Positions 27,801-35,780 of a DNA stretch of 64,000 nucleotides are shown here, piece by piece; positions within the stretch are counted from its first letter, which is position 1; each line of letters starts with the position of its first letter. The notes beneath the pieces are model-generated. The model worked only from the letters and a program-made list of their open reading frames with translations, searched no databases and was not told where the DNA came from. Position numbers and translations under genes: made by a program. Source of the DNA: Ardenticatenaceae bacterium (GTDB lineage: Bacteria > Chloroflexota > Anaerolineae > Promineifilales > Promineifilaceae); assembly GCA_030065875.1 (NCBI GenBank), contig JASJCR010000009.1, positions 1 to 64,000 of the forward strand, read 5' to 3'.

Positions 27801-28408
27801 CCACACCTGAGGACATCGCCTTTAGCCGCGATCTGTTCCGGGAGCTGCTCCAAATTCAGCGCAGCAGCCCCCTGTTTAGCCTGGCAACGGCCGAGCAGGT
27901 CCAGCAGCGGCTGGCGTTTCACAATACCGGTCCTGATCAAATTCCCGGGGTGATTGCCATGAGCCTCTCCGATGTTGGCGGTGATGACCTCGATCCCGAT
28001 CACGACATGATCGTGGTCATTTTTAACGCCGGACCGGAGATACAGCAAATTACCGAAGCGGCCGTGACCGGTTTTCCATTTGAGCTTCATGCGGTACAGC
28101 AAAGCTCGGTTGACGAGCGCTTAATCGAGGCTTCGTTTGATGGCGAAAACGGCACCTTTACGGTCCCGGCACGCACGGCGGCCGTGTTTGTCGTTGGCCA
28201 GGGTGAAGCCCCGGTGCCTACTGAGACCGCTGAACCAGAAGGTGCTGGCGAAGAAGAAACCGTCACCCCAGAAACAGCGGTTGAGGATGTGGCTGAAATT
28301 GAAGACGGCGAAGAAAGCGGCGCCGTACCCTGGGGCGTGATTTCCGGTCTGGGGATTTTGGGCGCGGCCGGTTTGGGCGCGTGGTGGTGGAGACGGAGTA
28401 GAAGTTGA
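24851..28408 (+). CDS. pulA: Cell-surface type I pullulanase / alpha-1,6-glucosidase
   Basis: 1185 aa. Signal peptide; two tandem X25-like pullulanase-associated modules (about 35-125 and 135-225, each with GxYExKxAxNxxWDxNYG); a third beta module (about 240-325); CBM48-like module (about 370-460, IRLWAPTARSVTFNLFPDG); GH13 barrel. GH13 regions: DVVYNHT (about 637), GFRFDLMGHH with the nucleophile Asp (about 707), GEGWNF with the acid/base Glu (about 746) and KHDNE (about 877). A Glu/Thr-rich linker and a final helix with an Arg-rich end (GILGAAGLGAWWWRRSRS) anchor it at the surface. It would debranch starch, glycogen or pullulan outside the cell and supply linear maltodextrins to the neighbouring importer. 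Confidence 0.9.
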   Translation: MKQISRFFVLIILTALLIGFTAAQQTNPDGLPAPETVTIAGTVQPLVGCGGEWDPGCESSMLTYDEEDDLWSATFDLPAGSYEYKAALNGGWDDNYGLNGEYYGANIPLEVPEDQTVTFFYSHNTGWVTDNVNSLLANVPGDFQDEIGCPGDWQPDCLLSLLQDPDGDGAYTFQTESIPSGAYEAKVAVNQSWDINYGEAGAQDGGNIPFTVSTDNELVTFSFDSRNNNMTIFVGEGGGIQGNIIEQRANWVSAQTIAWEIEVEPDTSFFFHYHPTGGALSLGADGISGGEAIPLTVVDEGLGEAAAAKFRHLQSYTALALPNDFSRARTALKGQLAVSAQNGAGELINATGLQIPGVIDELYPYDGELGVTIEDGMPTIRLWAPTARSVTFNLFPDGETADSELTQAMRVDPQTGVWSITGDADWIGKYYLFDVEVYVPSEGSVQINRVTDPYSLSLWQNSTRSQIVDLNDASLLPEGWLELEKPAVILPEQIVIYELHIRDFSVNDPSVPDEFKGTYKAFTLPEANGMQHLAALSDAGLTHLHLLPTFDLATIDEDKSNWGGPSFEELSTYPPDSQEQQALISAIRDQDPFNWGYDPFHYTVPEGSYATDPAGSTRIVEFREMVQALNQAGLRVVIDVVYNHTNASGQSDKSVLDRIVPGYYHRLSAAGRVERSTCCDNTATEHDMMRKLMIDSVVTWATAYKVDGFRFDLMGHHMKEDMLAVRAALDALTIEDHGVDGSTIYVYGEGWNFGEVADNARGVNATQVNMAGTGIGTFNDRLRDAVRGGSPFGGQTEQGFVTGLYTDPNDFDQGAEAEQLERLLGFTDQIRVGLAGNLSDFTFISMSGNETTGRDVLYNGSPAGYASDPQENIVYISKHDNETLFDVIQYKAAESVSTADRARMQNLGNALVMFSQGVPFFQAGDDLLRSKSLDRNSYNSGDWFNRLDFTYQSNNWGVGLPSAADNEGVWDLMQPLLANPDLRPTPEDIAFSRDLFRELLQIQRSSPLFSLATAEQVQQRLAFHNTGPDQIPGVIAMSLSDVGGDDLDPDHDMIVVIFNAGPEIQQITEAAVTGFPFELHAVQQSSVDERLIEASFDGENGTFTVPARTAAVFVVGQGEAPVPTETAEPEGAGEEETVTPETAVEDVAEIEDGEESGAVPWGVISGLGILGAAGLGAWWWRRSRS

Positions 28409-28413
28409 GGATC

Positions 28414-30111
28414 ATGAAAAAAATTACGCTTTTTTTGTTGCTTATTCTGACGATGGCCGCCTGTCAGCCAGAAGCACCGGCGGCCGCTCCGTCTCCCGTG
28501 CCCGAGCCAACCGCTTCGCCAGCGGCTGAGCCCGCTGCGGTATCCGAAGCGGATCTACCGGTTCAAGAGGGTTATCCGTGGTGGAATGACGTCGTGTTTT
28601 ACGAAGTCTTTGTGCGCAGCTTTTACGACAGCGATGGGGACGGAATCGGTGACCTGAACGGCCTGATTGAAAAGCTCGACTACATCAATGACGGCGACCC
28701 CGCCACAACCGATGATTTGGGGGCCACCGGTATCTGGCTTATGCCGATTGCCGTGTCTCCCAGCTATCATGGGTATGATGTCGTCGATTATTTTGAAGTG
28801 GACCCGGAATACGGCACCAATGAAGATTTTAAACGACTCATGGAAGAAGCTCACGCCCGCGACATCAGGGTCATTGTGGATTTGGTGATGAATCACACGT
28901 CGGTGGAGCATCCGTGGTTTATCGAGTCACAAAATCCCGAATCAGAGAAGCGCGACTGGTATATTTGGGCGGATGAAAATCCGAATTATCGTGGACCGGA
29001 CGGCCAGGTAGCGTGGCATGACGATCCCAGCGGTGCCTATTACGGGGTTTTCTGGAGCGGTATGCCGGATTTGAACTATGACAACCCGGAGGTCACAGCG
29101 GCGATGTATGAAGCGGCCGAATTTTGGCTGACGGAAATGGGCGTGGATGGTTTTCGGCTCGATGCCATCAAGCACATGATCGAAGAGGGTCAGGCTCAGG
29201 AAAATACGCGCAGCACCCACGATTGGCTGGCGGATTTTTACACCTTTTACAAAGAGGTGAACCCTGAGGCGCTCACCGTTGGTGAGGCGTGGACCAACAC
29301 CCAGCAGGTGGTTGAATACACCGGTGACGAAGTGGATATCGCTTTCCAGTTTGACCTGGCGCTGGATATCTTGGCCGCGTCTTCGGCCGGAGTCGGCAAA
29401 GCGTTTGCTACAACCCAATCCGAAGTGGTGGAGGCGTTTCCCCCCAATCAGTACGCCACATTTATCACCAATCACGATCAAAATCGGGTGATGTCCCAAC
29501 TCAAAGGGGATGTCGCCAAGGCGCGTTTGGCCGCCTCAATTTTGCTGACCGCTCCCGGGGTGCCGTTTGTGTATTACGGCGAAGAAATCGGGATGACCGG
29601 CACCAAGCCGGATGAAGATATTCGGCGGCCGATGCAGTGGGTCAGCGATGATCCGGGGGTCGGTTTTACCACCGGTGAGCCGTGGCGTGCGCCGGCCGAG
29701 GATTACCCGCAGGTGAGCGTGGCCCTCCAGGAAAACGAAGCGGATTCGCTGCTCAACCATTACCGCACGCTGATCCATTTGCGCAACGCGCACGAGGCGC
29801 TGCGCGTTGGCGAGTGGACCCTGGTTGAGCCGAATTCCGGCCGGCTGTACACCTTTTTGCGGTATACCGAAAATGAAGTCATTCTGGTGATAATCAATAT
29901 GAACCGCAATCCGGTTTTGGCCGATAAATACAGCCTCGAATTGGCTGAAGGGCCGCTTTCCGAGACGGTTGAAGCGGTTTCCCTTTTTGGGGGCGAGCCA
30001 TCAGAGGCCCCAACCGTCAATGACAGCGGTGGTTTTTCCGGGTATGTGCCCTTTGCTGAAATTCCAGCTCAATCGGCACATATCATCCAGCTGGTGGGGG
30101 ATGGCGGATAG
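28414..30111 (+). CDS. Extracytoplasmic alpha-amylase lipoprotein (GH13)
   Basis: 565 aa from ATG 28414 (a TTG at 28405 is also in frame). Lipobox TMAAC, a Pro/Ala/Glu linker, then a GH13 catalytic domain: VIVDLVMNHTS, GFRLDAIKHM (nucleophile Asp), TVGEAW (acid/base Glu) and FITNHDQNRVM. The C-terminal beta domain ends the protein. The fold resembles alpha-amylases/oligo-1,6-glucosidases with a WYIW motif after region I. It would cut alpha-1,4 linkages of glucan at the outer membrane face, with the pullulanase encoded just upstream (5-bp gap, overlapping if the TTG is used). Confidence 0.88.
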   Translation: MKKITLFLLLILTMAACQPEAPAAAPSPVPEPTASPAAEPAAVSEADLPVQEGYPWWNDVVFYEVFVRSFYDSDGDGIGDLNGLIEKLDYINDGDPATTDDLGATGIWLMPIAVSPSYHGYDVVDYFEVDPEYGTNEDFKRLMEEAHARDIRVIVDLVMNHTSVEHPWFIESQNPESEKRDWYIWADENPNYRGPDGQVAWHDDPSGAYYGVFWSGMPDLNYDNPEVTAAMYEAAEFWLTEMGVDGFRLDAIKHMIEEGQAQENTRSTHDWLADFYTFYKEVNPEALTVGEAWTNTQQVVEYTGDEVDIAFQFDLALDILAASSAGVGKAFATTQSEVVEAFPPNQYATFITNHDQNRVMSQLKGDVAKARLAASILLTAPGVPFVYYGEEIGMTGTKPDEDIRRPMQWVSDDPGVGFTTGEPWRAPAEDYPQVSVALQENEADSLLNHYRTLIHLRNAHEALRVGEWTLVEPNSGRLYTFLRYTENEVILVIINMNRNPVLADKYSLELAEGPLSETVEAVSLFGGEPSEAPTVNDSGGFSGYVPFAEIPAQSAHIIQLVGDGG

Positions 30112-30115
30112 GGTA

Positions 30116-30146
30116 GATTGGACCAATCTTCAAGATTGGTCCAATC
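30116..30146. repeat. Perfect inverted repeat after the amylase gene
   Basis: GATTGGACCAATCTT, one base, then its exact complement: a 15-bp stem starting 5 bp after the amylase stop. It lies between convergent genes, so it may stop transcription from the glucan operon, though a T run is lacking. It also looks like a mobile palindromic unit. Confidence 0.6.
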
Positions 30147-30205
30147 TGAGAGCCAGCACGCGTAGGTTGATTTGTAGGGCTGGCAGTGAGGAGCACCTGT
30201 TTAAT

Positions 30206-31228
30206 TTAGCCTTCCCGCTCCGTGTTTTCCCTGTTTTGACGGCGGGGAGCCCAGGGAGCGATCAGCGGCGACTCCCCCTGAATTCGGAGCCACATCCGCA
30301 GTCCAAAATAGATGCCTAAACCGATCAGGAAGAGCCAGGGACCGCAAACGATGGTGTTGTAAACCAGAAAGTCAACCACGGAGCGGGTAGAATTTTGCAG
30401 CTGGCGAGTGGCCGTGGTGGCTGTCGTGCCGACCGACCACGGCTCCGGATCGGGAATGGGAGTAGGTGTCAACGTTGGGGTCGGTGTGGGTTCGGGGATA
30501 ATCGGGTTAATTTGGACGGTGATGGTCGAAAAAGCGGCCCGATCTCGCAAATAATTCATGCGGCCGCGAATGACGTTGATCTGCTCTTCTACTTTGGTCA
30601 GCTCGTTGTTTAGGGTGATAATGTCATCCATTTTTTTCGCATCGGCCAGGAATGTTTGCAGCCGTTCCTGGGTGATTTCCAGCGTTTCCAACCTCGATTC
30701 CAGATCGACAAATTCATCGGTGACGTCCTCCCCGCTGGCGATATCTTGCGTGATCTGCCCAAGCTGGCGAATGCTGTCCATGGCGCGCTCAAACTCCCGC
30801 ACCGGCACACCGATCTCCATGGTGGCGTATGTATATCCGTTTTGATCCCAAACGCGCTGGGAAATGATATAGCCCCCGGTGGCGGCGGCCAGGTTGGCCA
30901 CGGCGGAAACTGCGTCACCGGCCGTTTCCGTTTCGATGGTCATTTGACCGTCTTTGATAATTAATCTTTGGCGGGTTTGCTGTCGTTCACCTCCTCTGGC
31001 TGTAGCGGGAGGTGGGGTGCCGGCCGGGGTGGGATAAGCGGCCGCCGTATCTGGGTCGGACCTGGCTAATACGCCATCCTCTGCGGCCGGTTCTTCTTCA
31101 ACTGTTTCAATCGTCTCCGTTTCAGTGGTGACGCGGGTGACCTCTACCGTTTCGGGTTGGTAGGCGCCCCCGCAGGCGATCAGCAGGATTAACAGACCCA
31201 GGAAGGGGAACAGGATCAATCGCTTCAT
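30206..31228 (-). CDS. DUF4349 domain lipoprotein
   Basis: 340 aa. Lipobox LLIAC, a low-complexity Thr/Glu linker, then the DUF4349 core: MTIETETAGDAVSAVANLAA, GYIISQRVWDQNGYTYATME, VTDEFVDLESRLETLEITQE, and a coiled-coil helix (about 180-225). A Pro/Thr linker precedes a C-terminal membrane helix (CGPWLFLIGLGIYFGLRMWL) and a basic tail. The protein thus has both a lipid anchor and a transmembrane helix. The family is linked to the cell envelope but has no assigned activity. It is convergent with the amylase gene. Confidence 0.82.
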   Translation of the reverse strand: MKRLILFPFLGLLILLIACGGAYQPETVEVTRVTTETETIETVEEEPAAEDGVLARSDPDTAAAYPTPAGTPPPATARGGERQQTRQRLIIKDGQMTIETETAGDAVSAVANLAAATGGYIISQRVWDQNGYTYATMEIGVPVREFERAMDSIRQLGQITQDIASGEDVTDEFVDLESRLETLEITQERLQTFLADAKKMDDIITLNNELTKVEEQINVIRGRMNYLRDRAAFSTITVQINPIIPEPTPTPTLTPTPIPDPEPWSVGTTATTATRQLQNSTRSVVDFLVYNTIVCGPWLFLIGLGIYFGLRMWLRIQGESPLIAPWAPRRQNRENTEREG

Positions 31229-31323
31229 GATTTTCTTCTCCGTTTATGAGGTTTGTGTATGCCCTTCGGCCGAAGAGGTATTAAGGAAACGATTTGTGGG
31301 GGGAGATGGTTCCAGTGGAGACC

Positions 31324-31612
31324 TCAGACAACAGACATCAGACATCAGACTGTGGTCTGTCGTCTGTCGTCTGTGGTCTTTCAATGCCCATTTCATCCAG
31401 CTGCACTGTCTGGTGATCGGGTTCTTTGCCGATGGTAAGGGTATGAGTTTGCAGGTCGAAGTGGAATATGACCAAGCGGTTCTCTTTCCAAAAGTCTAAT
31501 TCGCCCCACACCGCCCCGGGGGAGCGGCCGCGGAGGCGGAGTTTGGCGTCGTGCCAGCGGCACCAAAGAACGAGTGGTTTCATGATCAGACGACAGACCT
31601 CAGACCACAGAC
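31324..31612. repeat. CAGAC-type short repeats
   Basis: Two clusters of CAGACxxCAGAC units: 31324-31380, where a run of CAGACATCAGAC units is followed by its inverted complement (GTCTGTCGTCTGTGGTCT), and 31588-31612 (AGACCTCAGACCACAGAC). They can form long hairpins and flank the small ORF between them. Confidence 0.6.
31338..31583 (-). CDS. Possible small protein between CAGAC repeats
   Basis: 81 aa, not recognised. The first 65 residues (MKPLVLWCRWHDAKLRLRG at the start, NRLVIFHFDLQTHTLTIG in the middle) look protein-like, while the C-terminus runs into the repeat. No ribosome binding site precedes the ATG. It may be a degraded gene or chance. Confidence 0.3.
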   Translation of the reverse strand: MKPLVLWCRWHDAKLRLRGRSPGAVWGELDFWKENRLVIFHFDLQTHTLTIGKEPDHQTVQLDEMGIERPQTTDDRPQSDV

Positions 31613-31644
31613 TATTGGGATTTGACAGATAAACACCGAAATTG

Positions 31645-31740
31645 CATCGTCATTCCCGCGAAAGCGGGAATCCATTGGATGGCCACTAGTGGATCCCCGC
31701 CGTCGTTTACCCCCGTGAAGACAGGGACCAGGATGACGCA
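31645..31740. repeat. MITE-like palindromic element (TTCCCGCGAAAGCGGGAA type)
   Basis: The left part has the perfect palindrome TTCCCGCGAAAGCGGGAA (31653-31670). The outer ends are inverted (GCATCGTCAT at the left, ATGACGC at the right). The layout matches the widely dispersed bacterial repeat in which CGTCATTCCCGC and GCGGGAATCC arms flank a short core; the right half is worn. Confidence 0.6.
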
Positions 31741-31809
31741 CCTATTTTAATCAACGGTTCATGTCCGTACTTGTAAATCTTTGACAGTCTGAGGTCTGAT
31801 CTCTCTTAT

Positions 31810-31938
31810 GTAGTTTACAAAAAGAATTGTTAAAAAAAAGCCACGGATTAACACGGATTTTCACAGATTTCTCTCTATAATCTGCGAAAATCTGCGTAAT
31901 CTGCGGACACCTTCTTCAGAAAACTTTTTGTAACTTAC
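31810..31938. mobile_element. MITE-like repeat, copy 1 (129 bp)
   Basis: Terminal inverted repeats GTAGTTTACAAAAAG and, at the other end read inversely, GTAAGTTACAAAAAG. The core contains the CACGGATTAACACGG / AATCTGCG type of sequence. A second copy of almost the same length lies at 42990-43120; the shared right end reads TCTGCGGA-[CT]-ACCTT and TTTTGTAACTTACCTAAT. Both copies end within a few bases of the 3' end of a minus-strand gene. Confidence 0.6.
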
Positions 31939-31946
31939 CTAATTTC

Positions 31947-33710
31947 TCAATTATATTGTTCAAATATCCGGCGGTAGGCGGGTACTTCATCCATCAGCTC
32001 ATCGTGCTGACCCACCGCCACGATTTCTCCATTGCGCAGCACCACAACCAGGTCAGCCCAGCGGATTTGAGAGAGGCGGTGGGTAATTAAAAAGGTTGTT
32101 TGCCGCTCGGCCGCTTTGCTAATCGCCTTTTGGATTTTATCTTCGGTGGCGCTGTCAACGGCGCTGGTTGAATCGTCGAGGATGAGGATGCGCGGGTCGG
32201 TTAAAAAGGCACGAGCCAGAGCGATCCGCTGTCGCTGACCACCGGAAAGGGTGACCCCTCGGCCGCCGACGATGGTATCGTATTTATCCTTGAAATTTTC
32301 GATAAAATCATGGGCCTGGGCGGTCTCGGCCGCTTCCTCGACCATTTCTCGGGTGGCTTCTTCCCGACCAAAGGCGATGTTGTCGGCAATCGACCGGGAA
32401 AAAAGAAAAATATCCTGTTCGATAATTGAAATTTGCTGTCGCAGAGAAGCGAGCTGCCATTCGCGTACGTCTCGCCCGTCAATTAACACCCGGCCGGTTG
32501 TGGCATCATAGGTGCGGTTGATGAGTTTGGCCAGCGTGCTTTTGCCGGAACCGGTTTGTCCCACGACGGCTACCGTCTGACCTGGCTTGACGGTAAAGCT
32601 GATATTTTTGAGGACCGGTTTGTTTTTGAGATATCTAAAACAAACGTCCTGAAATTCAATTTCACCGCGGATGGGGGCGATGTGGCCGGTGATGTTCTCA
32701 TCTAAATCGGATTCGGTTGTAATGAGTTCCAAGACGCGGCGGGCGCCGGCCATGCCGCGGGCGACCTGAGAATATGCAAAAAGGGAGACAAAGGTGGGAA
32801 AGCCAAACAGGGCCAGCAAGCCCATGTATGCCACAATATCGCCGATTGAAATATCCGCTCCAATTTGATAGAGATAAATGGCGTGAGCCAACCCTAAAGC
32901 CTGACTTACCCCGAGCAGCAGCAGCGGCAGGAAGCGCGCTTCGACCCGCCCCTGATCAACAACCGCCTCACGATAGGTCGTGGCGTTGCGGCTAAACAGG
33001 TCAACCTCATCTTCTTCGGTTGCGGAACCTTTGAGGATTTCGATGCCGTCCAGTGATTCCGCCAGTCGACTGTTGAGATTGCCAAAGGCCAGGCGAACGC
33101 GATCGGCAATCGGCCGTAAAACCCGCAAATAGCGGGAGAGGGCCAGGAAGTAAGCCACGATATAAAAAGCGGGGGCCAGCACCAGGGCCGGATGATAGGT
33201 CGGGGAGACCACCATGGGCACAACAAGAAAGAAAAATGAGCCCACAACCAGGTTTACCCCTGGATTAAACATCAGGTTCATTTCGCGCACGTCGTTGGTG
33301 GCGCGGGCCATCGTGTCCCCAACCGATTGGCTGTCGTGAAAGCTCATGCTTTTGCCCAGCAGGCTGACATAGAGCTCTTCACGAGCATCGCGTTCGATGC
33401 GCTGCCCCAGCACTTCGCTAAAGAAATTGCGGCCGAGCTGTAGAAACGCCCGGACAATCTGAGAGATGATGATGCCAACGGCCGCCCAGCCGATTCCCGG
33501 AAGATTCGCCGGTGTTTCCAGAGCGGCATCAAACGCCTGACCGATAAAAATCGGCACGGCCGAAGCCAGCGAGGCATTGCCGATCGCCCCGACAAACACC
33601 AAGATCAAAGCCCACCAATTTTTTTTGACGTAGGAGAAAATCCAGCGAATGGTTGTGGAGCGATCGCTGGTAACCGCGGTTTGAACAAAAAACTCGGCGT
33701 GGGATGACAT
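31947..33710 (-). CDS. ABC exporter half-transporter (permease-ATPase fusion) with degenerate Walker B
   Basis: 587 aa: six membrane helices (about 25-315), then the nucleotide-binding domain with Walker A GQTGSGKST, signature LSGGQRQRIALARA and Walker B ILILDDSTSAVD. The catalytic Glu after Walker B is Asp, as in the degenerate subunit of heterodimeric exporters such as BmrC/TM287. It probably pairs with a canonical half-transporter; none is adjacent, though a canonical one is encoded at 57153-58883. Export of lipids or drugs is the family norm; the substrate is unknown. Confidence 0.88.
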   Translation of the reverse strand: MSSHAEFFVQTAVTSDRSTTIRWIFSYVKKNWWALILVFVGAIGNASLASAVPIFIGQAFDAALETPANLPGIGWAAVGIIISQIVRAFLQLGRNFFSEVLGQRIERDAREELYVSLLGKSMSFHDSQSVGDTMARATNDVREMNLMFNPGVNLVVGSFFFLVVPMVVSPTYHPALVLAPAFYIVAYFLALSRYLRVLRPIADRVRLAFGNLNSRLAESLDGIEILKGSATEEDEVDLFSRNATTYREAVVDQGRVEARFLPLLLLGVSQALGLAHAIYLYQIGADISIGDIVAYMGLLALFGFPTFVSLFAYSQVARGMAGARRVLELITTESDLDENITGHIAPIRGEIEFQDVCFRYLKNKPVLKNISFTVKPGQTVAVVGQTGSGKSTLAKLINRTYDATTGRVLIDGRDVREWQLASLRQQISIIEQDIFLFSRSIADNIAFGREEATREMVEEAAETAQAHDFIENFKDKYDTIVGGRGVTLSGGQRQRIALARAFLTDPRILILDDSTSAVDSATEDKIQKAISKAAERQTTFLITHRLSQIRWADLVVVLRNGEIVAVGQHDELMDEVPAYRRIFEQYN

Positions 33711-33776
33711 ATGGTAAGTATTGTTTGCGACTCCACTTACGTCAAGCTGATCGATGTAACTCTGATGGTTTCTAGC

Positions 33777-33857
33777 TCGCCCTGCGGGCTTTCAGCCGTT
33801 AGCTCGGCGCTATCGCGCCTCTTAGCTATCAGCTGATAGCTAAAAGCTGCGCAGCGG
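33777..33857. repeat. Cluster of palindromes upstream of the ABC exporter
   Basis: Within 80 bp: GCCC-tgc-GGGC (33779-33789), a perfect 22-bp palindrome at 33822-33843 centred on TATCAGCTGATA, and GCTGCGCAGC (33846-33855). They sit between two minus-strand genes. Their density suggests a dispersed structured repeat rather than one operator. Confidence 0.55.
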
Positions 33858-33872
33858 CATGCTGACAAAGAG

Positions 33873-34463
33873 CTAATTCCCTAGCAGGCTTGTATGAATT
33901 TTCGTGTAGATTGCCCCACGTTTGCGATTCAGCTGACTGCGGTAGAGGGTCAGGGAATTGACGGTCCAATCAGCTTCAGCCAGGGTTTGCCCGTAGGGGA
34001 GATCGGAGTTGACGACACCCATCTGATCTTTCACTCGGCCGAGGGTCAGGTGAGGATGATACGGCCGTTTCTCTCCCTGCCATCCCAGATCGAGAAGATG
34101 GTGATCAACCTGTTTTTTTAATGACAAGAGGGCGTCCAGCTCCCCCTGCAGGCCGGTCCACAGCACCTTTGGGCGGCGAATATTGGGAAAGCAGCCCAGG
34201 TTTTCCAGGGCCAGGGTAAACGGACGGGTATTATTGGCTAGATCGTCGATCAGCTGACAAAGTTTTTCGATTTGGGCGGGGGAGATGCCATCACCGAGGA
34301 AAAATAAGGTCAAATGGAACCCTTTTTCGGCCGCCCAGCGCACGCTCCCCCGATCAACCTTGTGTTTGAGCTGATTTTGAGTGTTGATCAGCGCCTGACG
34401 AACGTGCTGCGGTAGATTTAAGGCGATAAAGGCCCGAATACCCGCCTTATTTTTTGGGTTCAT
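33873..34463 (-). CDS. thpR: RNA 2',3'-cyclic phosphodiesterase (2'-5' RNA ligase family)
   Basis: 196 aa, the usual length. RAFIALNLP at the N-terminus and the two HxT catalytic motifs (GFHLTLFFLG near residue 48 and HPHLTLGRVK near 136) define the LigT/ThpR family. It hydrolyses 2',3'-cyclic phosphates on RNA. It overlaps the end of the upstream AI-2E transporter gene by 17 bp, so the two are co-expressed. Confidence 0.9.
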   Translation of the reverse strand: MNPKNKAGIRAFIALNLPQHVRQALINTQNQLKHKVDRGSVRWAAEKGFHLTLFFLGDGISPAQIEKLCQLIDDLANNTRPFTLALENLGCFPNIRRPKVLWTGLQGELDALLSLKKQVDHHLLDLGWQGEKRPYHPHLTLGRVKDQMGVVNSDLPYGQTLAEADWTVNSLTLYRSQLNRKRGAIYTKIHTSLLGN

Positions 34464-35724
34464 TTGGCGATGGTTTCCTGGCCGGTGATTTTGAATTTTG
34501 CTGGCGAGAGGCGCGCCAAACCTGCCATCGCTCCCACGCCTTTTCAGCCCAGGAGGCGGAGTCGGCCGGTTCCGGCTCCGGTTTGGGGAAAGGGGGAAGA
34601 TCGAAAAATTTGCGCCAGGCGTAAGTGCCGAGCAGTTTGAGCGTGGCGATCACCGGAGCAGCTAAAATAGCCCCCAAAATCCCTCCTAAGGAGCTACCCA
34701 TGATCGCTCCGATAAACACGACCAGGGGGTTTAAGTCGAGGTTGTCGCCCACGATTCGGGGGACCAGGATATTGTTTTCAACCTGCTGTATCAAAATCAT
34801 AATCCCCAGAACGATCAGGGCAAACTGCAGATTGGGGAGACCAAAGGCGTTGGAATCTTGAAATAGAGCCACAATCACCGCCGCCCCACCCCCGACGAGG
34901 GGGCCGATCAGCGGGATAAATTCCAGCAGGCCGGAAAGAACACCCAACGCCAGGGCATTTTCGACGCCGATGAGGCCCAACAGAATGCTGACGGCGGTTC
35001 CGACAACAAGGCCCAAAATCGCCTGACCGCGCAGATAAGCTTGCCAAACGCGGCCAAAGTCGCGCCACAACCGTTCCGCATCGCGCCGGTATCCGGGTAA
35101 ATCGGCCGCGTCGCTAATAAACCCGCTGAGGCGCGGAATATCACTGGAGATGTAAATGCCGACAAAGATGACAAAGACAAACCAGCTGACCAGACCCACG
35201 GTTGAAAGGGCCACACTGGTTAGTGACGTGCCCAGCGTAGACAGCACCGGCTGCAAATATCCAAGCACCTGCTGCACGATGCTTTGCCAGTCGATGGCGT
35301 CATTTTCCGGAATGGGCAGCGTAAAGGTGAACGTGCCTATCGTGAGCGGTTGGGATAAATTCTCTCGGATTTGCTCGATGGTTTCGGGGGCGCTTTCAAT
35401 AAACTCGGGGATTTGGGCCACGAGGTTGACCAGCTGAAAATAAACGGCTACCCCCACGACCACAACGGCTCCAATAACGATTAATGCCAGCAGGATAAAG
35501 ACGATGGTGGTGACCATGCTGCGCTTAATGTGGGTGCGCACGTTTACAAATTCAATGATTGGATTGAGCAGGTAGGCCAGGATCGCCCCCAACACCAGAG
35601 GGGTAATCAGAAACTGAAAGCGCCATAAAATACCCAGCACCAATAAAATAGAGGCGATGGCCACGGTAATTTTGGTTGGCCTGTTCCATGGTGGGGAAGT
35701 ATAGTTATCGCTTTGAACATCCAT
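34447..35724 (-). CDS. AI-2E family transporter (membrane)
   Basis: 425 aa from ATG 35724 (MDVQSDNYTSPPWN). Around eight hydrophobic segments; the conserved core GVENALALGVLSGLLEFIPL and the GPLVGGGAAVIVAL that follows are typical of the AI-2E/UPF0118 family. Members include TqsA (AI-2 export) and Na+/H+ antiporters, so the substrate here is open. The C-terminal tail is basic and Ser/Pro-rich. An in-frame TTG at 35742 is less likely as start. Confidence 0.85.
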   Translation of the reverse strand: MDVQSDNYTSPPWNRPTKITVAIASILLVLGILWRFQFLITPLVLGAILAYLLNPIIEFVNVRTHIKRSMVTTIVFILLALIVIGAVVVVGVAVYFQLVNLVAQIPEFIESAPETIEQIRENLSQPLTIGTFTFTLPIPENDAIDWQSIVQQVLGYLQPVLSTLGTSLTSVALSTVGLVSWFVFVIFVGIYISSDIPRLSGFISDAADLPGYRRDAERLWRDFGRVWQAYLRGQAILGLVVGTAVSILLGLIGVENALALGVLSGLLEFIPLIGPLVGGGAAVIVALFQDSNAFGLPNLQFALIVLGIMILIQQVENNILVPRIVGDNLDLNPLVVFIGAIMGSSLGGILGAILAAPVIATLKLLGTYAWRKFFDLPPFPKPEPEPADSASWAEKAWERWQVWRASRQQNSKSPARKPSPNEPKK

Positions 35725-35780
35725 ATGCAAATTGTACCTCAATTTGCCTGATACAAAGAAATAGTTGTGGAAACCAAATC

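Noticed and set aside
31324-31400. CRISPR-like array in the CAGAC repeats
   Set aside because: Units are 6-12 bp without spacers of constant length, and no cas genes are nearby.
35676-35780. N-terminal extension of the flavin reductase-like protein
   Set aside because: The family domain begins at 35781 and the extension overlaps the 5' end of the divergent transporter gene.
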